8,620 bases of DNA, from assembly GCA_964413905.1 (NCBI GenBank), contig CAYPUG010000112.1, forward strand, positions 1 to 8,620, in the 5' to 3' direction. The notes below the pieces were generated by a model that saw nothing but the letters and a program-made list of their open reading frames with translations, did no database searches and was not told the DNA's origin. Origin of the DNA: CAYPUG01 sp964413905 (GTDB lineage Bacteria; Chloroflexota; Anaerolineae; JAADDB01). A program made the position numbers and the translations under genes. Position 1 is the stretch's first letter; each line of letters opens with the position of its first letter. Shown piece after piece: positions 1 to 5,380 of the stretch.

Positions 1-667
1 GCGGGTGGCCCTCGGACCCGAACGGCGCAGCCGAGTCATCAGCCCCGAGGAGAAGGAAATCGTCGCCTACCACGAAGCCGGCCACGCCGTGGTCATGCGG
101 GCCATACCAGGCAATGATCCCGTCCAAAAGGTAACGATTATTCCTCGCGGTATGGCCGGAGGATACACGCTTCCTCTCCCTGAAGATCACACGCTGAACT
201 CCCGTGAGCGATACAAAGCCCAACTCGCCGGCTTACTCGGTGGCCGTGCAGCCGAAGAACTCATCTTCGGCGAGATCACCACCGGCGCGGCCAACGACTT
301 GGAACGCGTCACCCAATTGGCGCGCCGTATGGTCATGGTGTACGGCATGAGCGATCGGTTAGGTCCCCTCAACTTGGGAGAACGCGACGAATTGGTGTTT
401 CTGGGAAAGGAACTCGCTGAACGACGTAATTACAGTGAGGAAGTGGCTCGAGAAATCGACCATGAAGTGCGTCGTCTGGTGGAGGAAGCCTATGAGCGAG
501 CTAAGCGGGCTCTAATGCGCCACAAAGCCGCGCTCATCGCGGTCGCGAAACGCCTGCTCGAGGAGGAAACCATTGACGGCGCAGAGTTTGAGCGCATCTT
601 TACCAACAGCCCGGTCGCTGAAGAAATCAGCATCGATGTATCCACCCCTTCACCGGCCATGAATTGA
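1..667 (+). CDS. ftsH: FtsH, ATP-dependent zinc metalloprotease, C-terminal part (5' truncated by window edge)
   Basis: FtsH is a membrane-anchored hexameric AAA+ protease that extracts and degrades membrane proteins and some soluble regulators. Only the M41 peptidase half is visible. The frame is open to the left edge, so the transmembrane and AAA+ parts lie outside. The zinc-binding motif HEAGH is encoded at 71-85, with the catalytic Glu in its second position. The third zinc ligand is the Asp of the downstream ANDLERVT segment (near base 296), which follows the family signature GGRAAEELIFGEITTGA. A conserved MVYGMS segment and a helical C-terminal tail follow, and the gene ends in TGA. The first in-frame GTG (base 5) is internal, since FtsH family sequence continues through it (the PERRSRVISPEEK region joins the AAA+ and peptidase domains). 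A membrane protein follows after 65 bases. The assignment is secure; which paralogue it is cannot be judged. Confidence 0.97.
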   Translation, partial: RVALGPERRSRVISPEEKEIVAYHEAGHAVVMRAIPGNDPVQKVTIIPRGMAGGYTLPLPEDHTLNSRERYKAQLAGLLGGRAAEELIFGEITTGAANDLERVTQLARRMVMVYGMSDRLGPLNLGERDELVFLGKELAERRNYSEEVAREIDHEVRRLVEEAYERAKRALMRHKAALIAVAKRLLEEETIDGAEFERIFTNSPVAEEISIDVSTPSPAMN

Positions 668-720
668 CAATGCTCTCGCGCGCGTACTACGCACTCTATC
701 AACTCTACACACATCGAGTA

Positions 721-725
721 GGAGG
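721..725 (+). promoter_or_regulatory. Shine-Dalgarno deciding the start at 733
   Basis: GGAGG ends 7 bases before ATG 733. Neither upstream in-frame start candidate (664 TTG, 670 ATG) has a comparable site, so this motif fixes the start of the membrane protein gene. Confidence 0.7.
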
Positions 726-732
726 ATGGTCC

Positions 733-1266
733 ATGATCCGCTGGGCCATCCTCCTCTGTGTTATAGGTGGAGGACTGACAGAAGTTCACCTCTTGCCCGG
801 AGGACGAGTCGGATCGGGCCTGTGGTGGGCAGGCGCCGGTGCCCTCCTCCTGATGTTCTTATGGGCCCGACGCGCCCAATTCGTCTGCTTCCATCCCCAA
901 TCTCACCCCACCAAGGAAATCACTCTCCCGAGCCGGGGAAAACACGCCGTGCGGGCAGCCGGCCGCATGAGTGTAGGGAAGCGCGAACGGTGGGTAATCG
1001 GCGATCACGGCTATGTGGAGCGCTTCCGCAGTGGAGAGTTCGCCGTCACTGCTTTTGTTTCCCCGTCCCGGTATTTAGGGCTAGGAGGCACCCGTCGAGA
1101 GGATGAAGGGATGTGGTATGTGTTCATCCCCCCAAAAGCGCTCGAACACACCGTCGCCGGCACCATACGCATTAACGGGCGCGTGTACCCAGGCGTGGCC
1201 GTACGCTACCGCGTGGAAAAGGATCGGCGGGTCGTATACCTCGCCTTTCCATCGGAAACGAAGTGA
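733..1266 (+). CDS. Hypothetical two-helix membrane protein downstream of ftsH
   Basis: I do not recognise this 177-residue protein. Two hydrophobic segments lie close together at residues about 2-21 and 26-44, separated by a short Gly/Arg turn and followed by WARRAQ. By the positive-inside rule this suggests a helical hairpin with both ends cytoplasmic. The remaining ~130 residues are soluble, beta-strand-rich and basic, with no cysteine cluster or nucleotide motif. The start at 733 is chosen because GGAGG at 721-725 sits 7 bases upstream and the first helix begins directly after the Met. An in-frame ATG at 670 or TTG at 664 would add 21-23 residues but has no Shine-Dalgarno. The gene lies 65 bases after ftsH on the same strand, so co-transcription is plausible and a link to membrane quality control is possible but unproven. 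It ends 2 bp from the stop of the converging AOR-family gene. Confidence 0.8.
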   Translation: MIRWAILLCVIGGGLTEVHLLPGGRVGSGLWWAGAGALLLMFLWARRAQFVCFHPQSHPTKEITLPSRGKHAVRAAGRMSVGKRERWVIGDHGYVERFRSGEFAVTAFVSPSRYLGLGGTRREDEGMWYVFIPPKALEHTVAGTIRINGRVYPGVAVRYRVEKDRRVVYLAFPSETK

Positions 1267-1268
1267 CA

Positions 1269-3083
1269 CTATACCCCCAAACGACGCCGTGTTTCCTCGG
1301 TGGGGAGCCCGGTTTGGGGATCCCACCCGCGTACGCGGTAATATAAGGGCAGCATGGTCTCCATATCAGGGACTTGCCCGGCCGCGTTCCCATCGGGGAG
1401 TGCCCGCAACAAAGGCTTGGGCAACCGATCATCTTGGACCGTCGCTCCCAAGCGGTGGTTGAGCAGACGCTTGTAGGTGTAAATGCGCTCACCCGTGCGT
1501 GCCAAATCCTCCACCGTCCACGACCACCCTGTCACAGAGCGCACGAGGGCCAGCAAGTTATCCACGTCCAACTCGGCGAAGTGACAGAGAATTAAGGAAT
1601 TTGTGAGCGCGCGATAGTCCAACACCCGGGCGACGATGCGAACTTTTTCCTCAGAAATCTCCCAGCGGTCCGTAGCGACAATGCCTAACTCAGTGATCTC
1701 GCGACCTGTGTCCACGTGATACACATCGCCAGACATGTGATCGGCCCCGCGCGTTGCCGTGGCATACACCAACGCCATGCCGCTAAATGCTCGTGGATCG
1801 TGGTAGGGGACTTCCAATCCTTTGACGTGAACGGCCAAATCGGGAACTCCCAACGTATCGGCTACACGTTTCACACCTTCGGCAAGCAGATCCCCAATCC
1901 CCTCGCGGCGGACGATCTTCTCTACTAAGGCGATGGCCGCCTTACTGTTCCCCCACGAGAGGTCGAGCCCATCCACATCCGCACGCGAGAGAATACCTTC
2001 GTTGTACAGGTGGAACGCAAAGGCAATCGTGGAGGAAGTGGAAATCGTATCTAACCCGTAACGATTACACAAATGACCCGCATACGCGGCATCGGCCAGG
2101 TTGTCCGCAGCAATCATAAAGGAAAATCCTACAGCCGTCTCGTACTCCGGGCCATCCACTTTGGGTTCGTCATATTCAGGAAGGCGGATTTCCCGGCCAC
2201 AGGCAATGGGGCATCGATAGCACGCAACGTGTTTGTTCAGGTATTTGTCGTTAAGCGCCGGCGCGCTGATCTGTTCAAGCCACGGCTCCACATCGCCCTG
2301 GGAGTAATAACGGGCCGGCACGTCCCCGTATAAGTTGCCCACTTCAGTGTAGAGAATCGTACCGCCTACCCGCAACATCTGAGCGTACAAATCATCAATA
2401 ACGTACCGCATGGCCTGACGCAAGGCGTCGCGAAAGCCGAGCGCATCTGCCATGGGGATTTTGGACTGTCCCGATACGACAATGGCTTTCAGCCCCTTGC
2501 TCCCCATAACCGCGCCTAACCCCGTACGCCCTGCGGCCCGACCGTGATCGTTCATAATGGCCGCGTAACGAACGCGTTGTTCGCCCGCGGGTCCCACGGT
2601 CGCTATACGGGCACGGGGCAAGGAAAGTGCATCGCGCAAGTACTCCTGCACGCGGTACGTGTTCATACCCACAATGTCCGGCAAAGTAACGAGACGGGAA
2701 CGGCCATCGACGATGACCAAGACCGTGCCCGGTTCGGCCTGTCCCACAATAATCAAGCCATCGTAGCCTGCTGCACGCAGGGCCGGTCCCCAGTACCCCC
2801 CACTGTTCGCCTCCCCTAACAGCCCGGTCAACGGTGACCGGGCAACCACGCTATAACGTCCGGTCGCGGGGATGCCTGTACCGACCAAAGGACCGGTCAT
2901 AAACACAAGGGGAGCTTCGGGCGCAAGAGGATCCACGTCCGCGGGGAGAATATCGGCCAGAATGCGGGCACCTAAACCGGAACCGCCCACAAATCGAACG
3001 GCCGAATCGGCATCTAAAGGCACATCTTCTAAACGCCCCGTGTCCAAATCCACATGGAGGAGTTTTCCCATGTACCCGTTCAT
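1269..3083 (-). CDS. Aldehyde:ferredoxin oxidoreductase family protein (tungsten/molybdopterin, 4Fe-4S)
   Basis: This 604-residue protein has the normal AOR-family length (about 600-620). Family members oxidise aldehydes to carboxylates, or do related low-potential chemistry, using a bis-pterin tungsten cofactor and one 4Fe-4S cluster, with ferredoxin as partner. Visible signatures are the N-terminal MGKLLHVDL and GGSGLGARIL; the glycine-rich pterin-binding segment GRAAGRTGLGAVMGSKGLKA at residues 181-200; three clustered cysteines C288, C291, C295 in CYRCPIAC and the distant C500 in LILCHF, matching the four cluster ligands; GLDTIS at 343-348; and the DPR motif at 429-431 with ATATRGADH. All key positions appear intact. 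The start at 3083 has GAGGG 8 bases upstream; an in-frame Met lies four codons later. The gene follows the dCMP deaminase after 81 bases. Substrate and metal (W or Mo) cannot be read from sequence; no dedicated ferredoxin or pterin-synthesis gene is nearby. Confidence 0.93.
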   Translation of the reverse strand: MNGYMGKLLHVDLDTGRLEDVPLDADSAVRFVGGSGLGARILADILPADVDPLAPEAPLVFMTGPLVGTGIPATGRYSVVARSPLTGLLGEANSGGYWGPALRAAGYDGLIIVGQAEPGTVLVIVDGRSRLVTLPDIVGMNTYRVQEYLRDALSLPRARIATVGPAGEQRVRYAAIMNDHGRAAGRTGLGAVMGSKGLKAIVVSGQSKIPMADALGFRDALRQAMRYVIDDLYAQMLRVGGTILYTEVGNLYGDVPARYYSQGDVEPWLEQISAPALNDKYLNKHVACYRCPIACGREIRLPEYDEPKVDGPEYETAVGFSFMIAADNLADAAYAGHLCNRYGLDTISTSSTIAFAFHLYNEGILSRADVDGLDLSWGNSKAAIALVEKIVRREGIGDLLAEGVKRVADTLGVPDLAVHVKGLEVPYHDPRAFSGMALVYATATRGADHMSGDVYHVDTGREITELGIVATDRWEISEEKVRIVARVLDYRALTNSLILCHFAELDVDNLLALVRSVTGWSWTVEDLARTGERIYTYKRLLNHRLGATVQDDRLPKPLLRALPDGNAAGQVPDMETMLPLYYRVRGWDPQTGLPTEETRRRLGV

Positions 3084-3164
3084 GAATGTATCCCTCGGGG
3101 GCAGGAATAACGTCTTTGTGCTGAAGCCCGGCTAGAGGCTCATTGAACAAAACATCCCTTGAGC

Positions 3165-3830
3165 TTACAGGTCAAAAACGTGAAACGCGTCCACACTTTC
3201 TACCTGCATCGCGCGATCGAAAAGCACCTTCAACCGATCTTCCTCGTCGACTTGTTCCAGTTGCCAAGCAATGTCCTCCAGGGCCGCATGCCCACCGAAA
3301 CGCTGTCGTAGAACCCGCAGAATGCTCTCACGCCAAGCCATCAGGCGTCCCTGATCGAGGAAATAGCCCGCCAGGCCGGAAACGCGCGCTTGCTTCTCCG
3401 GTGACCAGGGCATATGTTCCAAGGTGACACCGGCTTCCTGCAGGAATTGCACCGCCAGGGGATCGGGATATTCCCCCGCGTACACGACACGCACTAGCCC
3501 TGCATTAATGATCATCTTCGCACACGTTAGGCAGGGCTGATGAGTAACGTAAATAGTCCCCCCCCGGACACTCACCCCGTGAAGAGCCGCTTGGATGATC
3601 GCGTTTTGCTCCGCGTGAAGCGTTCGCACACAATGCCCCCCTACCATCAGGTGACCCACATCGTCACAATGGGGTAATCCCATGGGGGCTCCGTTGTAGC
3701 CGGTGGTCAGAATGCGCCGATCCTTCACAATAATCGCGCCCACGTGAGCCCGATCACATGTACTCCGGGTCGCCACCTGAAAAGCAATGCTCATAAAGTA
3801 TTCATCCCAGGAAGGTCGTTGCCGAGACAT
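3165..3830 (-). CDS. ComEB-type deoxycytidylate (dCMP) deaminase with C-terminal extension
   Basis: This is a zinc-dependent deaminase of the cytidine/deoxycytidylate family, expected to convert dCMP to dUMP in the cytoplasm and so feed thymidylate synthesis. With the ATG at 3830 it is 221 residues. The N-terminal segment RPSWDEYFMSIA is typical of dCMP deaminases. The zinc and catalytic motif HAEQNAI places the ligand at H72 and the proton-shuttling Glu at E74; PCLTCAKMI supplies C100 and C103. Further Cys/His residues in the STCDR, HCDD and GGHCVRT segments resemble the second metal site seen in ComEB/phage dCMP deaminases. After the fold (around residue 140) comes a C-terminal extension of about 80 residues, predicted largely helical and acidic, which I cannot assign. 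Start choice: GAGGGG at 3836-3841 lies 5 bases before the ATG; a GTG two codons earlier (3836) is the alternative. It lies downstream of upp, possibly separated by a weak terminator. Confidence 0.93.
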   Translation of the reverse strand: MSRQRPSWDEYFMSIAFQVATRSTCDRAHVGAIIVKDRRILTTGYNGAPMGLPHCDDVGHLMVGGHCVRTLHAEQNAIIQAALHGVSVRGGTIYVTHQPCLTCAKMIINAGLVRVVYAGEYPDPLAVQFLQEAGVTLEHMPWSPEKQARVSGLAGYFLDQGRLMAWRESILRVLRQRFGGHAALEDIAWQLEQVDEEDRLKVLFDRAMQVESVDAFHVFDL

Positions 3831-3857
3831 GTTCACCCCTCACCTTGAATACACAAA

Positions 3858-3881
3858 GGCTCCCCGTTTAACCGAGGAGCC
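3858..3881 (-). terminator. Hairpin between upp and dCMP deaminase, possible weak intrinsic terminator
   Basis: GGCTCCCCG at 3858-3866 pairs with CGAGGAGCC at 3873-3881 (8 of 9 pairs, one mismatch) around a 6-base loop. Read on the minus strand, the stem lies about 20 bases after the upp stop and is followed by TTTGTGTATT, an imperfect U-tract. It could partly end upp transcription or attenuate the deaminase. The poor T run and the lack of an obvious promoter for the next gene make read-through likely. Confidence 0.4.
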
Positions 3882-3901
3882 CTACACGATAACACCGACA
3901 T

Positions 3902-4573
3902 TCATGTACCGAACAACCGATCCCCGGCGTCCCCCAGGCCCGGTACAATGTACCCTTTCGGAGGATCGCCCGGTTTACTCGGCGGCGGTGTCAGGCGCTC
4001 ATCCAGAGCAGCCAGAAAAATCTCCACGTCCGGATGTTGAGAACGGACGAAATTCACACCTTCCGGCGCTCCCACCAGACCGATGTACTTTACCCGTTTT
4101 ACCCCCCGTGACTTGACCAAAGAAATCGCGGCAGCCGCCGATCCGCCGGTTGCCAACATCGGGTCCAACACAATGCATAGGGTCACAGGCATGCGTTCGG
4201 GCAGTTTCTCATAATATGTGACGGGCTGAAGCGTCTCCTCGTCACGGTAAATGCCAATAGGCCACACGGACGCGTTCGGCACAACACTCAACACGCCATC
4301 CACTAATCCCAGACCGGCCCGCAGGATGGGCACTAAACCGACTTTCTCATTCAACTCGTAGCCCACCGTGGTAGTTAACGGGGTCTGCACAGGACGTTCA
4401 CGCACCTGAACGTCGTACAGAGCAGCCCATCCCAACGCAGTAGCCACCTCTCGCGCGAGGATACGAAATTCCCGGTGATGTGTGTGCACATCCCGCAGCA
4501 ACGTCAACTTTGTGTGGATGAGGGGATGAACACCCACATACACTCCCGGTTGGACCTCACGCATCCAATTCAC
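3902..4573 (-). CDS. upp: Uracil phosphoribosyltransferase (pyrimidine salvage)
   Basis: This enzyme joins uracil to PRPP to give UMP and pyrophosphate in the cytoplasm. The 223-residue product carries the full UPRT signature set: HPLIHTKLTLLRD near the N-terminus, VPILRAGLG at residues 81-89, YRDEETLQPV at 109-118, the PRPP-binding loop DPMLATGGS at 137-145, APEG at 169-172, and the uracil-binding GYIVPGLGDAGDRLFG at 207-222. The start is GTG at 4573, set by AAAGGAGG at 4582-4589 with 8 bases of spacing. The frame stays open upstream to 4684, but that stretch overlaps the preceding gene. One oddity is a short proline-rich insertion (TPPPSKPGDPPK, about 195-206) just before the uracil-binding segment, where the E. 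coli enzyme has only a few residues. It lies 14 bases after the zinc-finger gene, so the two are very likely one transcript. Confidence 0.96.
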   Translation of the reverse strand: MNWMREVQPGVYVGVHPLIHTKLTLLRDVHTHHREFRILAREVATALGWAALYDVQVRERPVQTPLTTTVGYELNEKVGLVPILRAGLGLVDGVLSVVPNASVWPIGIYRDEETLQPVTYYEKLPERMPVTLCIVLDPMLATGGSAAAAISLVKSRGVKRVKYIGLVGAPEGVNFVRSQHPDVEIFLAALDERLTPPPSKPGDPPKGYIVPGLGDAGDRLFGT

Positions 4574-4581
4574 CGCGTTCA

Positions 4582-4589
4582 CCTCCTTT
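4582..4589 (-). promoter_or_regulatory. Strong Shine-Dalgarno of upp overlapping the upstream stop
   Basis: AAAGGAGG on the minus strand lies 8 bases before the GTG at 4573 and overlaps the TAA (4590-4588) of the zinc-finger gene. This rules out the longer upstream reading of upp and suggests that ribosomes ending the first gene can re-initiate on upp. Confidence 0.75.
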
Positions 4590-5001
4590 AATCCAGTTGG
4601 AAGGAACGTCGGGCGCGCTCGCTCAACCGTTCTAATTCCCGATACATACCGCGCTTGACCAAACGCTCCACTTCGGCCTGACACTTAACGCACAACGTCG
4701 CATCCGGATAAATCTCCAACCGCTCGATGGGAATCTCCGCGCCACATCGCTCACAAATGCCATAGGTACCTTTATCCATCGAACGTAAAGCAGAGCGTAC
4801 CGATTCCAACCGAGCCTGCAATGTGCTGAGGATAGCGACATTTTTCTCCCGTTCGGTGATCTCCGGATCACCTTCATCTACCTCGATTTCTACTTCGCCT
4901 GAACGCACCGCCGCGCTCAAATGCTCGATTTCCTCCAGCAGACGTTGTTCTTCTTCCAAAAGACGCTTGCGTAATTTGCTGAAATCCCGTTTTTCTGCCA
5001 T
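4588..5001 (-). CDS. DksA/TraR-family C4-type zinc-finger protein
   Basis: This is a 137-residue member of the DksA/TraR family, whose best-known members bind RNA polymerase through the secondary channel and adjust transcription initiation. Residues about 5-75 form a charged, Glu/Lys/Arg-rich helical region compatible with the family's coiled coil. It includes an acidic turn (VDEGDPE, 41-47) that retains a DxxD pair (D42, D45) like the DksA coiled-coil tip, although the following Ala is replaced by Glu. The C4 zinc finger is C83, C86, C104, C107 in YGICERCG and ATLCVKC, with a C-terminal helix after it. The start at 5001 has GAGGG at 5013-5017, a rather long 11-base spacing. It leads the leftward cluster and sits 14 bases before upp. 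The family assignment is firm; a DksA-like role in vivo is uncertain, since Chloroflexota-type proteins of this kind are mostly uncharacterised. Confidence 0.9.
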   Translation of the reverse strand: MAEKRDFSKLRKRLLEEEQRLLEEIEHLSAAVRSGEVEIEVDEGDPEITEREKNVAILSTLQARLESVRSALRSMDKGTYGICERCGAEIPIERLEIYPDATLCVKCQAEVERLVKRGMYRELERLSERARRSFQLD

Positions 5002-5194
5002 GTCCGTTCATACCCTCATATTCATAAGGATAGATAACGTTTACATCCCCCGTTCCTTGTCTACGTCAGAACATAAGCCTTCGCGTCGACTTCACCGTGC
5101 AGGGGGATAAATGCGCGGCAATTTTCCCAAAAGTACTGGATCTTGTCAATTCTCACATGAGTTGGCTGAAGGATTTGCCGTTCACACGTTAGGG

Positions 5195-5210
5195 GTCCAC
5201 AATAGTGGGC
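5195..5210 (+). other. Small hairpin in the intergenic region
   Basis: GTCCAC pairs with GTGGGC (five Watson-Crick pairs and one G-T) across an AATA loop. GTTA at 5188-5191 can further pair with TAAC at 5217-5220 after an internal loop. No T run follows on either strand, so it is not a typical terminator. Its function is unknown. Confidence 0.35.
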
Positions 5211-5221
5211 ACTACGTAACC

Positions 5222-5250
5222 TTGTTTACCGCTTCACGTCGTGATTTAAT
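5222..5250 (+). promoter_or_regulatory. Weak candidate sigma-70-type promoter for the secreted-protein gene
   Basis: TTGTTT at 5222-5227 and TTTAAT at 5245-5250 are separated by 17 bases. The -10 box matches consensus at 5 of 6 positions; the -35 at only 3 of 6. If used, transcription would start near 5257, giving a leader of about 124 bases that begins almost directly with the nested stem at 5263-5320. This is inference from hexamers only. Confidence 0.22.
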
Positions 5251-5262
5251 GAAAGATGCTCG

Positions 5263-5320
5263 ATTGACCGACACCTCGCGTTTGAAGGCACCGTGCTCAC
5301 GCGACGTTTTGTCGGTCAAT
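5263..5320 (+). repeat. Nested inverted repeat (11-bp outer arm, 6-bp inner arm)
   Basis: The outer arms ATTGACCGACA (5263-5273) and TGTCGGTCAAT (5310-5320) are perfect reverse complements. Inside them TCGCGT (5276-5281) and ACGCGA (5299-5304) are again perfect reverse complements, separated from the outer stem by 2 and 5 unpaired bases. The inner loop (5282-5298) contains GCAC/GTGC, able to add a few more pairs. The element ends 60 bases before the start of the secreted-protein gene. Neither side has a T-rich tail, so it looks more like a leader RNA structure or a protein-binding site than a terminator. Confidence 0.6.
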
Positions 5321-5372
5321 GGGAAAGAATACCGGGAGATTGGTGGTTTCCGACCTATTGGCCCTACGCTGT

Positions 5373-5377
5373 GGAGG
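5373..5377 (+). promoter_or_regulatory. Shine-Dalgarno at short spacing before ATG 5381
   Basis: GGAGG ends only 3 bases before the ATG, shorter than usual, but the start is supported by the signal peptide that begins directly there. No better in-frame start lies nearby. Confidence 0.5.
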
Positions 5378-5380
5378 ATC

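Larger units (their letters stand above)
5002..5380. other. Divergent intergenic region (379 bases) with several inverted repeats
   Basis: This region separates the leftward zinc-finger gene from the rightward secreted-protein gene and should hold promoters for both. No RNA gene is recognisable. It contains hairpins at 5147-5164 (CTCA/TGAG with outer CAA/TTG) and 5195-5210, a nested inverted repeat at 5263-5320, and an imperfect direct repeat pairing 5081-5100 with 5276-5296. On the plus strand the frame of the downstream gene stays open back to ATG 5111, but the third codon positions there are AT-rich, unlike the gene proper, so I treat it as non-coding. For the leftward gene I see only weak promoter-like hexamers and assign none. 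Confidence 0.6.

Noticed and set aside
1172..1492. Minus-strand frame across the end of the AOR-family gene
   Set aside because: Overlaps both convergent genes out of frame and has no recognisable content.
3084..3164. Terminator between the dCMP deaminase and the AOR-family gene
   Set aside because: Only a 4-bp AGCC/GGCT stem without a T tail can be drawn, too weak to call.
4574..4684. N-terminal extension of upp upstream of GTG 4573
   Set aside because: It overlaps the zinc-finger gene out of frame, lacks UPRT similarity and is excluded by the strong ribosome binding site before 4573.
5111..5380. Structured intergenic region as a known non-coding RNA (SRP, 6S, tmRNA, riboswitch)
   Set aside because: Hairpins are present, but no conserved core sequence of any of these classes is recognisable.
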